64,000 nucleotides of DNA from Papaver somniferum. Taxonomy: Eukaryota > Streptophyta > Magnoliopsida > Ranunculales > Papaveraceae. The notes beneath the pieces were generated by a model, which saw only the letters and a list, made by a program, of their open reading frames with translations, was not told where the DNA came from and made no database searches. Numbering within the stretch: the first letter of the stretch is position 1; every line of letters begins with the position of its first letter. The stretch covers positions 14,202,360-14,266,359 of the forward strand of contig NC_039368.1 of assembly GCF_003573695.1 (NCBI RefSeq), given 5' to 3'. The translations under genes were made by a program, and so were the position numbers. Shown here piece by piece: positions 9,342-19,813 of this stretch.

Positions 9342-11822
9342 TGTTAGAGCACTGCTCGGTGGAACTCGCAAGCGTTGCTATCTCAAACTTGTTTGTCAAG
9401 TTTAGTTGTCAAAACTATAAGTCTTGATTTCTAGTCTACTTATAGCTATGTCTCGGATTATTATAAAATGTGTAGTTGAGCTTTAGGCTTCACGGCGTTC
9501 ATCGATTGAATACAAAGAACTACTAAGGGGAGCTTGTGGAACTTCATCAACGAAAGGTATGTGGATACTTGAATTCATCTATCACTCATAAGTCTATTTC
9601 TATTCTATATCATATTGAGACAAAAGTCGTATAACTATATAGACTTCACATTATACACATTTGATATTTCGAGCTGATTTAATTCGCTTACATATTTCTC
9701 GAAATATGTGTTGGTAAGCTTTCGCTTTAACCAAGTTCATCTTTTATTCTTGAAGAAAGTCAAAAGATGGTCATGTGAAAATCGCTTGGTAACATCTTAT
9801 ATGATTTGTGTGAGACAGTCATTTGATGTAGACTCAGAATGTTTCGTATTGATCGTTTGATCACTTGAAGATTGCTTTGAAGCTAATAGTTTGTGTGAGA
9901 CAGCAATTCCCGTCTTCTAAGAATGTTTCACTGATTAAAATGGGAGTTTAGAACTTTTAACCATTGATTGGATATAGCACAGTATGCGTACTTGTATGCT
10001 AACCATTGCAAGTTATTCCAAGTCCGGGAACTTAGTATGCATACCCGTATGCGTACTGGTTTAAAAGTTGAAGTCCAGGAACTTAGTATGCATACACGTA
10101 TGCGTAATGGGTTAACAGTTCAAGTCTGGGAATTTAGTATGCGTACCCGTTTGCATACTAATTCAACTGAGTTCGGTCGTGAACGACAGTATGCGTACCC
10201 AGTATTCAACTGTTCGCATACCGGTGGACAGACCAAATCCGAAACTCTAAATATGCGTACCCATTTGCATACTTGAGCGGGTTATGTTCTAAATTCGGTT
10301 ATTCATGAACATTTACATTTATATAATAAGGAATTCAATCTTTTGAAAACCGTGGCTAAAATGTTCTTGAATTGATTCGAGTGAATCAAAACCAATTTTG
10401 CTTCAATTGTGTTTTGTATACTTCTATAAGAATATAAAAAATTGAACAACTCTATTACTAGTTTCATTTGAGTCATTTGAACTAGTTGTGATTAAGATGA
10501 ACAAAATTTTATGAAAGTGTTCATATGGCTAACTTCGGTTAAAAATTTCATTTGTGTGTAACAAGCTAAGTTCAATCTAACGGTTGAAAGAAATTAGCTT
10601 GAATCTAATCATGTTTTCATATAACAGTGAATATTGAATGCTTTGTTACAAGGTAACATTGATTGCAAACCCTGATTTGAAGACTATATTGGGGAGAACT
10701 CTAGCAACTGGGAAACCTAATCCCCACACCTCTTGTGTGATACTAGTTGCGACTAGAGTCGATTCTCCTTTAACTTAGATTTTTCTAAAACCATTATAGG
10801 TTAACGACTTAAAGACTTCATTGAGATTCTAAATCCAGACCCAACTATTTTCTCAGTAGTTGCGTGTTCTAATCTTATTTTGTTTTATCGTATTGAGTAT
10901 TATCTTCTCTAAGATTTGCTCGAGATTTAATCTCTGATAGGTAAGATAAAAAGTAATCATAAACGTCTTCGTCTCATCGTTTGTAATTCCACAATATCTT
11001 GTTCCGCTTCCATACGGTTAAGATTATTATGAGGTGATTGATATTACTAGGCTGTTCTTCGGGAATATAAGTCTGATGTATCAATTGGTTCCTATTCACC
11101 TTGATTTATCAAAATACGGAACAAAACTCGTATGTATTTCTGTGGGAGACAAATTTATCTATTCAATAGACTTTTCTGTGTGAGACAGATTTGTTTATCA
11201 AGTCTTCGACTTTGGGTCGTAGAAACTCTTAGATGTGGGTGAGATCAGCTAAAGGAATCAAATGCGTAGAGTCCTACTGGGATTCAGAGGCGTAAGGAAC
11301 GCGACTGTACCTTGATCAGTGTGAGATTGGTAAGGGCTCAAGTACATTCCAGTCCTAAGTTAACTTATAGTAGGCTAGAGTCTGTAGCGGCTTAATACAG
11401 TATGGTGTTCAAATATGGACTAGGTTCCTGAGTTTTTCTGCATTTGCGGTGTCCTCGTTAACAAAATTCTGGTGTCTGTGTAATTTTTTTCCACATTATA
11501 TTTTCTATATAAGTGAAATATCACAGGTTGTGCGTAGTTCAATCAATTATATAATCCAACCTTTGGTTGTTGATATAAATTGATTGTCACTTGAACACTG
11601 GTCTTTGGTACCGTTCAAGTTGTTTCTCATAATAATCAGGCTCGCGGATTCTATCTGTTTGATTTGCTGATTACATTGAAAAACAGAGATATAACTCTTG
11701 GATGTATTTCCATTGATTGAGTCTGACTGTCTAGTTGATTCTCTTGGAATTATATTGGAGTTTTTCCATACAGATCCCCGAAACGAAATATTAGGTGTGG
11801 TTGTTAGACCCCATCTTTTCCA
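9342..11822 (+). repeat. 3' LTR of SIRE-like element (2481 bp)
   Basis: It begins TGTTAGAGCACTGCTCGG and ends ...CTTTTCCA. It includes five tandem 51-bp units in U3 (9981-10240) and a conserved U5 block containing CTGCATTTGCGG. It is homologous to the minus-strand LTRs at 6267-9007 and 52622-55034, with different U3 repeats. No coding sequence. Confidence 0.8.
9981..10240 (+). repeat. 51-bp U3 tandem repeat with GTATGCGTAC cores
   Basis: Five units start at 9981, 10034, 10085, 10136 and 10188. Each begins with a variant of AGTATGCGTACCCGTATGC, which is nearly self-complementary around GCATAC/GTATGC. The apparent reading frame through it (MRTRMRTGL-like) is only the repeat translated. Position in U3 fits an enhancer-like array, which is an inference. 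Confidence 0.8.
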
Positions 11823-12498
11823 GTTATCATGCACGGTTCGACTAAGAATACGAATCAATGTCTTGTTAATACTTTCGGTCAATCCGTTTCTCTGGGGATA
11901 GTAAGGGGTGGAAAAGATATGTTGTATACCATACTCTTGAAGCATATCATAAACTTTTTGATTAGAAAGCGGGGTTCCATTATCTGATATGATATGCTTA
12001 GGAACACCAAAACTTACAGATTATGTGCTCCTTGATAAAATCTGCGATTGTAACCCCTTTTGTACTTTTAAGAGGGATAACCTCTAACCATTTAGAAAAA
12101 TACTCTGTAGCCGTTATTATGTACTCATACTGTTACGAAGAAGGCGGGTTAATTTAACCAATCAAATCAAGTCCCCAACTGTAAAACGACCAACGACTAC
12201 TGACGGAATGCAGGGGAACGCTCGACGCATGGATCAAATCCGCACGAGTCTGACACTTGGGATATTTTCGAACAAAAGACGCGGCGTCATCTTCCATTGT
12301 GGGCCAATAATATATTCCATGTATCAGAAGAAACGACCTTCTCTTTCGCTGATGCTTCTTCTCGTGGACTTCTTTGAAGGCAATATCCTCTTCAGTTTTA
12401 CCCAAGCAACATAATAAATCTCCTCCAAAAATTTTCCGATACAAAGTACCATTATGATAAATAAATCTCTTGGCTCTCATGGAAAGTTTAGCGGACAC
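11823..12498 (-). pseudogene. Integrase fragment of Tat element
   Basis: 12498-12154 encodes the zinc-binding N-terminal region: a YHNGTLYRK block, then HEKKHQRKRR...HGIYYWPTM and the pair KYPKCQT. After frame breaks at 12150-11950 (stop codons within a core-like EYFSKWLEVIPLKS segment), 11945-11823 gives the catalytic-core end GIQHIFSTPYYPQRNGLTES, containing the E of the DDE triad. The frame that appears to continue below 11823 belongs to the inserted LTR. The integrase C-terminus is outside the window. Confidence 0.75.
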
Positions 12499-12871
12499 AC
12501 GTTTGTCTGAAGGTAAGACATTATCGCGGAGGTAGAGGATAAAGGGCCACCATCATTGATAACAAACGATTCTGCTTGATGAGGAGGCACCTGACAATCA
12601 GAACAGGATCCCTGTAGTGCCCGGGCTTGAGATTCCATGGTAGGACAGTAGTACCCCAGATGTTAAAGCCTTTTATATAGGGTAATATCTAATGTCTTAC
12701 CACATATCTCCTTGTGAACAATATCTAATTGTTATTGTGCCGCTGTTTCTCCGATGCATCTCGATAAGGACAAATCAGGATTTCTGTGATACAATACGAC
12801 GTGATGCATGAAGAAATTTTCCAGTTCTTCTCGGGTGTTGGGATGTCAAGTTCCTTGGTTATCGGGGATCT

Positions 12872-13990
12872 CTAGTCGTTGTGCTCATCAGTAGATTGAT
12901 CAAGCCACGTTGAAGGAAGAGTATGCCTCTGGACAGTGAAAGTCTTCTCAGCTCCTTCGAACTTGAGTTTTGATGCCAGGGTAGCAAGGCAGTCAGCATG
13001 GCTGTTACCTGTACGCCCCACATGAATCATCACTGTTTTAGAAAAATGTGATAGTAGTTTTTGTGTTTCGGCTCTATATGGCGCCAACGTAATCTCTTTT
13101 AACGAGTACAGACCATTCATTTGGTTTATCAATACTTCGAGACATGAAGCTCCAGCTTGTTTGGATAACGACAACCCTATCAGAAACGCTTCATATTCGG
13201 CCGAGTTATTGGTACATCTAAAGTCAAGCTTGGATGAGTGAGAAAACATCTCCCCAATCGGGGATACCAAAATGATACCAGCTCCCCCTGTTCCAGTGCT
13301 AGGGGTGGTTGACCCATCAAAGTAGAGAAGCCATTCGTCATCTTTTACTAAAGAGATCTCTGGGAATTCTCCGGGTACATCTTCATGTAATGAGGTAGTA
13401 TCCTGTCCTTGAAAAGCTGCTAGGAGATCAGCTACGGCTTTCCCCTTTATTTCTTTTGGATTATGCAATCTATGTCGAATTCGGACATCTATAATAACCA
13501 CCGGGACGTTCTTCCAGAGAACAGGTTTCGCCAATAAAAATATTATGAGATCTGTTTTGGTAATAAGTGTGACTTTGTTTTCTAAAAAATAGTATATGAA
13601 ATTTTGGATAGCGAATACAAGGAATAGACACGCCTTTGCTACCTTTGGATATCTCAACTCCGCTTCTTTCAGCGTACGACTGATTTAATAAACTGGGTGC
13701 TCGGTCCCATCATCATCCTCTTGAGCGAGCAAGGAACAAAATGTTGTATCGCTCGAATCCATGTATAGAAGTAATGAACGTCCCTGAACCGGAGCTTTCA
13801 TGACGTTAGGTGAGAGTAACAATCGCTGAATCTGTTCGAAGGCGTGCTGTTGGGAGGAAGTCCATCTAAATTGATCATATTTTTTTAAGCAGGGGAACAG
13901 AGGCAGCTACGAACTGGGCCAAGCCTCGAGTGAATCGCCGAGTATATGAAACTTTCCTCATGAAACTTTTAAGTTCTCTCACCATTTGCG
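12872..13990 (-). pseudogene. Dual RNase H region of Tat element
   Basis: 13990-13680 carries the remnant of the ordinary Ty3 RNase H (LLLYMDSSDTTFCSLLAQ, with a stop before ISRTLKEAE). 13657-12872 carries a linker and a second, archaeal-type RNase H: WLLYFDGSTTPSTGTGGAGI, then CTNNSAEYEAFLIGL, and the final VGRTGNSHADCLATLA with the catalytic D. The second domain looks intact in sequence although the polyprotein around it is broken. Two RNase H domains in tandem are diagnostic of Tat elements. Confidence 0.8.
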
Positions 13991-14054
13991 GCAGGGTCAT
14001 AGTCGCTATCGCTTTAGCTTTACTGGAATCCACTTTAATCCCTTCCTCCATCAC

Positions 14055-14830
14055 CTAGAACCCTAAAAACTTCCCGGAGGAGACCCCGAAAGCGCATTTT
14101 AGGGGATTCATCCGAAGATTGTACATCCTGCATCTTTCAAAAAACTGTCGGAGAATTTCAAAGTGGGATGCCCTGGTCCTTGATTTGACAACCACATCGT
14201 CAACATAATCTTCGATTTGTTTATGCATCATGTCGTGAAATATCGCCGTCATTGCTCTTTGGAAAGTGGCTCTTGCGTTCTTAAGTCCAACATGCATGAC
14301 GGTGTAATAAAAATTCCCGACGGGAGTGCAGAATGCAGTTTTTTCGGCATCGCCCTCGAACATTTTTATTTGATTATATATCCACTGTGTTCGTCCATAA
14401 AAAAGAACGTGGCATGGCCGCTAGTGGAATCTACCAGCATGTCAATATTTTGTAATGGAAAATCATCTTTTGGGCAGCATTTATTAAGATCTCGGAAATA
14501 TACACAACACCTGATTTTCCCATTTTTCTTCTTAACTGGTACAACATTCGCCAACCATGTAGGATGTTGGATAGGTTTGATAAACCCGGACGTGAGAAGC
14601 TTCTGTACTTCAATTTTTATTTGTTCTTCTAATTCATGTCTTAAGTGTCTGGGTTGCTGCTTCATTGGCTTAGATCCAGGAATTATATGAAGATTATGAG
14701 TTACCAATTTTTCGTCTAGCCCTGACATATCTTTATAAGTCCAAGCGAAAATATCCAGGTATTCTTTGAGTAAATCTACCAATAGTAAACGTTCTTCTGC
14801 TGACAGGGACACACTGATAGGTATAGGTAT
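14055..14830 (-). pseudogene. Reverse transcriptase of Tat element
   Basis: Two frames separated by a single stop near 14364 give almost the whole domain. 14812-14366 has SGFIKPIQHPTWLANVVPVK, then VYFRDLNKCCPKDDFPL and FFFMDEHSGY. 14363-14055 has FCTPVGNFYYTVMHVGLKNA, then the catalytic box DYVDDVVVKS. Below 14055 a connection region continues past another stop. The YVDD box is intact, but the stops prevent a full polyprotein. The protease that should precede it is missing. Confidence 0.8.
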
Positions 14831-14845
14831 AGGAGATTCCTCAGT

Positions 14846-15091
14846 TCAAATGTTTACCATTTCAAGGGTATCTATTGTGGACGTTGTACCATCTTGCAGT
14901 TGGGGAGGTGCCTCCTGGATCTCGTCTTCCTCTAGATTGTGGGTTTGATCAAGAAGACGGGGACGAGGGCCTCGTTTATCCTTGTCTTGCTTAGATATGG
15001 TTTCCATAGATCGTTTTCCATTAGAATTGATAGAGCTTCCCATCTTGACAGTGACCATATTTATAACCTGACATTGCAACCGAGTGGACAA
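14846..15091 (-). pseudogene. Short leader frame between primer site and RT
   Basis: An 81-residue frame directly follows the primer site. The residues are basic then acidic, with no recognised domain. It is probably the leftover of the 5' leader joined to the gag-pol remnant by the deletion that removed gag and protease. A functional small protein cannot be excluded but has no support. Confidence 0.35.
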
Positions 15092-15092
15092 C

Positions 15093-15110
15093 CTCCCACT
15101 GTGGTCGCCA
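15093..15110 (-). other. Primer binding site TGGCGACCACAGTGGGAG
   Basis: It lies 3 bases inside the LTR end at 15114. It resembles the Ogre/Tat-type primer sites beginning TGGCGAC that pair with a tRNA-Arg-type 3' end; the exact tRNA was not verified. The identical 18 bases occur at 39056-39039 in the second Tat-type element. Confidence 0.75.
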
Positions 15111-15113
15111 AAA

Positions 15114-16808
15114 TGTAGTTACCTAAAATATGAGAGAGGCTAGAAGTGGGATTCTATGGTTTCTGAAAGTGAGTTACGGGAGATTGAGCACGAACAGTCT
15201 CTGCCTAAACCACACACAGTGGGCGTTCAAAAGCTGCTTCAGTCACATGGAAGAGGTTTAGGGCTGGTCTTAGGGAAGCAAGCAGACGAAGATAGAGACC
15301 ATAGAATTCTAGGGATTGAATAAGAATTTCTCTGAGAGGTTATGAGAAAGATGATAATAGATTGGAAAAATACAGAACCTATTTATATCTGAATTCTCTA
15401 ATATCACGTCGATGAAGATAAGGATTTCTTTCTGTGTCGTGCGGAGAAATTCTCTTGTATCTTCAGGAATAAATATAGATAAATTAGGTTGAGTTTATCT
15501 TATTATTACACTGCATTTACTCTCTTCTACTGTAAGAAATATGCCGGGTATTTCTCACATGTGTCGTAAACCGCCAGACCGAAACCCTCATTGATATCCC
15601 CCCATTTGTGTGAAGCCGAGTCATCCTTTATGATGATGTGTTGAGAGAGATAAATATTCTCTTTAGCTGAGTTGTCCAAGATAGAGAGATATTCTACGAT
15701 CTGTAAGAATGACTAGGATGAGTCACATGAAAAGGCATGAGATTCCTCAGAATTCGTGTGGAGAGTCTGAAAAGGAGACTCGATTCCTACATGAGGCTCG
15801 TGCCTATCATGGGAATATCCATATCCTTGTCTGGAATTTTCCGAGAGATTTGAATTTCTCTGAGAATTTGTGGAGAGATATGAATATCTCTGGGATCTTG
15901 AGGAGAGATTTGAATCTCTCCGAGATTTTGCAGAGAGATTTGAATCTCTCCGAGATTTTGCAGAGAGATCAAAATCTCTATGAAGATTTTCTTCACCGAT
16001 CCAAATATCTTTGTGGTCAGCTGGGACTCGTCTTGAAGAGAGACAAAAGGCTTTGTACACCCCGCACGACTTTGTCTCACTTGTCTTTGATCAGCGTATC
16101 TTGTAGAAATGTGCTAGGAATGAATTGTGCACGTATTTATGAGGCCGATATGACCAGTGTATCTCAGAAGGATGTTATAAGAATATGTCGAAAGGATCCA
16201 GAGTCAGAATAACCAGTGTATTTAGAAATCTGTCAAAAGGGTCAGAGGCAGAATAGCCAGTGTATCTCGCGGGGATGTCCTAGGAATTATTCGGAAACCT
16301 CAGTAAGTCGAGTCATAGCCTAGAGTCGACGTGACCAGTGTATCTCGCGATGATGTACTAGGAATCAGTCATTGATATCAAATAGGATGAGTCGTTATTA
16401 AAAGAGACATGCATATCTCCGCCCTGGTTCATAAGTCCGCCAGGGACGTTGTTACGCATCTACAGAGCCTACATGCCCAGCAGTATCTCGTCGAGGATGA
16501 ATACTAGGAATCTTGGCATCACAATAAGCTGCGTTTCGTGAAGACATGTTGGAATTGTGGTTGTTCTGGTTCATAAGTCTGTCGGGGACGTTTTAAGCTC
16601 TACAAAACCTATGTGACCAGTAGTATCTCGCGAGAATGTGTGCAAGGAATCACCACATCACGACCAATAGTGTCTTGCAGGGATGTATACTCGAAGTCGT
16701 GGCTAAGGGTGCCTTAAGGTAAAAGGGATTAATCTCTCCCCGAGAGTTGAATTTTGTCTATGGTGTTAAAATGACACTTTTGCCCCTATCCAAATTTTAC
16801 AAACTACA
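15114..16808 (-). repeat. 5' LTR of Tat element (1695 bp)
   Basis: The ends form a perfect 7-bp inverted repeat (TGTAGTT at 15114, AACTACA ending 16808). A minus-strand TATA box, AGATATAAATAGG, lies near 15379-15390. U3 contains a 30-bp tandem array (15843-15980) and about eight dispersed copies of a CCAGTGTATCTCGCG...CTAGGAAT motif between 16085 and 16690. No coding sequence. Confidence 0.85.
15843..15980. repeat. Exact 30-bp tandem repeat of an 18-bp palindrome
   Basis: Units start at 15843, 15873, 15903, 15933 and 15963. The consensus core GAGAGATTTGAATCTCTC is self-complementary around a TG centre, followed by CGAGATTTTGCA. Each unit can fold into its own hairpin on either strand. Confidence 0.85.
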
Positions 16809-16813
16809 CATAT

Positions 16814-18285
16814 TATTCAACAGGACTGTGCTTCTTTGGGGTTACATTTAAATGTCTCCAAAACCGAACTTTTTTGGCCGACTGTTGATAGTAGAGGTTT
16901 GGCAGACGGTGTATTCCCCTTATATACTTGCAGACCAGTTGAAGGTGTGAAACTTTTGGGTGGTCCTGTTAGTCTGAACCTCTGTTTTTGTAGTGACATG
17001 GTCGTTAACAGGGTACGTAATACAGTTGGTTTGATGGATGCTATTACCATGCTTAAAGACCCGCAATGCGAACTGCTTCTTCTAAGGAACTGTAGTGGAG
17101 TGTCTCGGTTGTACATCACCATGAGAACTACCAAGCCTGAACATTTATGTGTTGCGCAAAAAATTGTGTGATAGTCATCTAAATCATTTTATATGACATC
17201 TCATTACAGATAATGGCCCCGGTTACGGTTTTCTCCAACAAATATTATCCACTCTCCCAATCAAACATGGTGGTTTGGGTGAGTACACGATGGAAGATAC
17301 GATGAAATATTGCTATTTGGCATCCATCATACAGAATCAATCCCAACAACACATGATTTTGCGTGACGTCGGTTTGGTTGGTTTAAGCCCAAGTTTCGAG
17401 CTTGCTTTAAACACCTATAACCAGGTTAGTGGTAATTCTTTTTCTCCACTTTGCATTGATGACATCGCCCCCCACTCCATGAGTTCCTTAGCGGTTAAAT
17501 ACTTTGATGCAATGAAGAAAGAGTTACCCTCTCGGTATAACATGTCTGAGAGTGATAATGCGCTTTGGAAATGTATCAAAACCAAACACGCGCAAGATTA
17601 CTTGTTGGTTATCCCCATTGAAGGACTTAATCAGAGAATTGGTCCTAGGCAGTTTTGTGCGGTACTTCGAAATATACTTGGGATTCTACTTTTTGAAGAA
17701 GGGGAATATGTTCCAGCTGTGATAGGGAGATGTATATCTTCGGTGACCATTCCTTGCATTGTTCTCATGAAGTTGGTCTTAAGTTCAGGCGTGATTTAGT
17801 GCATCACACTTTTGCCGACATGTGCTATCGGGTTGGAGTTCCAGCTAGGAAATAGGTTGATTTAGACTTGTTTTTCCAATAATGGCTTGTCTTTAAGACC
17901 GGATGATATTCTGGTTTATAATTGGGATAATGGCCGTGATGTATGTTTGGATGTAACGGGTGTCTCCCCTTTTACTGGAGGAGGTGTACACACTTTTGTG
18001 TCTGGCTAAGCAATTAGCAACACTGTATCTCGGAAGCATAACAAATATCTGGAATAGTGTACTGCTCAGGGGTTTGGTTTTGGAGTCCTCGCTTTCATTA
18101 CTTTGGGGGAGTTAGGTGGAGATACTATAGATTTCCTGAAAATACTGCGAAACTATATATCATGATGCGAATGTCAAAGTGGGATATTTCCTATTCCATG
18201 GGCTAGGAGTTGTCGTTCAAAAAAGGATTGGGGCGCAGCTTGTTGCTCGGATCCCATCAAATTTCTTGTCTAACAATGATATATA
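16814..18285 (+). pseudogene. Decayed plant reverse-transcriptase-like gene
   Basis: Several frames on this strand, broken by stops and shifts, line up with a plant protein family I remember as annotated reverse-transcriptase domain-containing. Blocks in order: GLHLNVSKTELFWP (just after the RT palm) with GVKLLGGPVS and DPQCELLLLRNCSGVSRLY (16830-17170); HGGLGEYTMEDTMKYCYLAS and a helical stretch (17275-17799); RPDDILVYNWDNGRDVCLDV and GELGGDTIDFL (17890-18140); GAQLVARIPSNFL (18235-18275). The upstream part, including the catalytic box, is lost where the Tat LTR inserted at 16808. Function of the family is unknown to me. Confidence 0.6.
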
Positions 18286-18654
18286 ATGTACCTGGTTAAA
18301 TCTTAAAAAATAATTAAATGATAAATTAAGTCAAGAATAGTGATAAAATTTTATTTTGGGAGAAAAGTTCATGTACAATTAAAAGTGATAATTGGATTTA
18401 GCTTGGTGGTCGAATGCCGTCAATTTTTTTTCAAGTTTTTGAGTTATAAATTTTCAACTTAGCGTAAAATATCCCAAAATCGACAACTAATAGATACTTA
18501 GTGACGCTTATAATTGTTACAAAATAGTATGGAATAATTATAATTCACAAGCGTCTATTATATTAATAAATGTGGCAAAATTGTTGACACTTATGACTAT
18601 TAGCAATTGACTTATTAAAATTTTTTTGGGGCCATATGCGACCGACTAGCTCGC
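18286..18654. other. AT-rich spacer, nothing recognised
   Basis: 369 bases between the RT-like pseudogene and the short Ty1-like element. No reading frame, repeat or motif that I can support. Confidence 0.6.
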
Positions 18655-19290
18655 TGATATGTATTGATCTCTGTACCTTGGAGACTATTATTGTAGAGGC
18701 GGAATTCAGAATAATAATAGACGAAAACTATAAAACATAACACACTAAAAACCAGATTCGAAGAAATATATCTTCTCTAGATCATGAACAAGAAAACTGT
18801 TACAATTCTCTCTTTGTTACGCTCACAATCTCTCTAAACAGTGGATAACCTTAAACTGTTTTGCTAAGCTTGCTTTTACAATAATCTAGTATTGCCTCAC
18901 AAACTTTTCTCTAGATCCGTGTATCACACGAACCTCCTCTCTGATCTAGGTGTGTCTGTATCACAAACCACACTCTAGATGTCTTAGCTATCAGCTAAAC
19001 ATCTCTATTTATAGCTTTAACGGTTTCCCAAAACCTTCTAGGAATCTATTTCCTTATCTAGGAATAATACCTTTTCTAGGTATATTTCCTTATCTAGGTA
19101 TATTACCTTGTCTAGGAAGTATCCTTTTTCTAGGTATATTTACTTATTTATGAATAATACATTGTTTGGGAATATTTCCTTATCTAAGAATACTGCCTAA
19201 AAATCAGTATTCCTTCCCAAATTACATTTCTATCCTCAATCGGTCTTGAGGATCATTAGTTCCCGGAAAGAGGAAGATACACATGTATCA
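18655..19290 (-). repeat. 3' LTR of short Ty1-like element
   Basis: Near-identical to 19814-20447. It contains a minus-strand TATA box (GCTATAAATAGAG, near 19015-19003) and tandem 17-18 bp units of CCTTATCTAGGTATATT type at 19045-19190 in U3. Confidence 0.85.
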
Positions 19291-19491
19291 TGCGCACCCA
19301 CTCAAGAACTTGAACTCCCGTGAAAGTTAGATTTGGAGGTTAGGGAACTCGAGGGTTCCTTTCAACCTGCTGAACCATCTCTCTTTGCTGGAAACTGGAC
19401 CTTGACATCTAATTTTAAAAACTTCCATATCTCTTTCTCTTGTCTTAGTCACTCTTCGTTCCATGATGAAATCTTCTTTGAGCGGTTCTTC

Positions 19492-19635
19492 TTATCTTTC
19501 TTCAAAAACACCAGATGGAAACGTAGTTTTCGCCTTTCGCTTGGGTGTATAAGAATGAATACATTCACTCAGCTCCTGAAGGGTAACTTGAATTGACTTC
19601 ATCTCTGTTTGCAGCGTAGCAACATTTTCTTCCAT
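19492..19635 (-). pseudogene. 47-codon gag-start remnant
   Basis: ATG at 19635, TAA at 19494-19492. The product begins MEENVATLQTEMKSIQVTL and continues as a short amphipathic, probably coiled-coil helix, like the N-termini of many plant retroelement gag proteins. It is about 175 bases downstream of the primer site. The rest of gag and all of pol are missing, so it is probably a deletion remnant; a small retained peptide is possible but unsupported. Confidence 0.4.
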
Positions 19636-19794
19636 AGTTTGTGGTTCGCCTTCATTAGGATCATCATATTACTTTGTCATCCTTGATCCTTGTTTTCTTA
19701 ACGTCTTCTTGCTTTTCGAGTAACTCACCAAGTTGTTTGTACAGAGATTCAGTGAAGACCATAAACCACGGGAATGTTCCCTAAAAGGAACGAA

Positions 19795-19810
19795 CCTTGC
19801 TCTGATACCA
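19795..19810 (-). other. Primer binding site, initiator tRNA-Met type
   Basis: The minus strand reads TGGTATCAGAGCAAGG, the canonical Ty1/copia primer site, 3 bases from the LTR edge at 19814. Confidence 0.9.
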
Positions 19811-19813
19811 ACT

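Larger units (their letters stand above)
9008..11822 (+). mobile_element. SIRE-like Ty1/copia element, 3' end and 3' LTR
   Basis: 9008-9341 is the end of the internal region (non-coding, with GGGGGAG near 9020), closed by the purine tract AAGGGTGAGAT (9331-9341). The 3' LTR follows at 9342 (TGTTAGAGC) and ends at 11822 (CCCCATCTTTTCCA). The outer end was fixed by alignment with the solo LTR at 52622-55034: both share a GATTGAGT...TAGTTGATTCTC block and a GTTGTTARACCCC block near the end. It interrupts the integrase of the Tat element at 11823. The rest of this element lies left of the inserted minus-strand elements, outside the window. Confidence 0.75.
11823..16808 (-). mobile_element. Tat-lineage Ty3 element, gag-less and truncated
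   Basis: Read on the minus strand: 5' LTR (16808-15114), primer site (15110-15093), a short leader frame, then reverse transcriptase, RNase H, a second RNase H and integrase, cut at 11823 by the SIRE-like insertion. The second RNase H (DGS...GGAG...NNSAEYEA) is the hallmark of the Tat/Ogre group. No gag or protease lies between primer site and reverse transcriptase, so this copy descends from an internal deletion. Stops and frameshifts occur throughout pol. Its outer end interrupts the RT-like pseudogene. Confidence 0.8.

Noticed and set aside
9968..10276. 102-codon frame rich in MRTRMRTG
   Set aside because: It is the 51-bp U3 repeat of a SIRE-like LTR read in one frame.
11547..11822. Apparent C-terminal extension of the Tat integrase frame
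   Set aside because: Alignment with the solo LTR at 52622-55034 shows that this stretch is the 3' end of the inserted LTR, not integrase.
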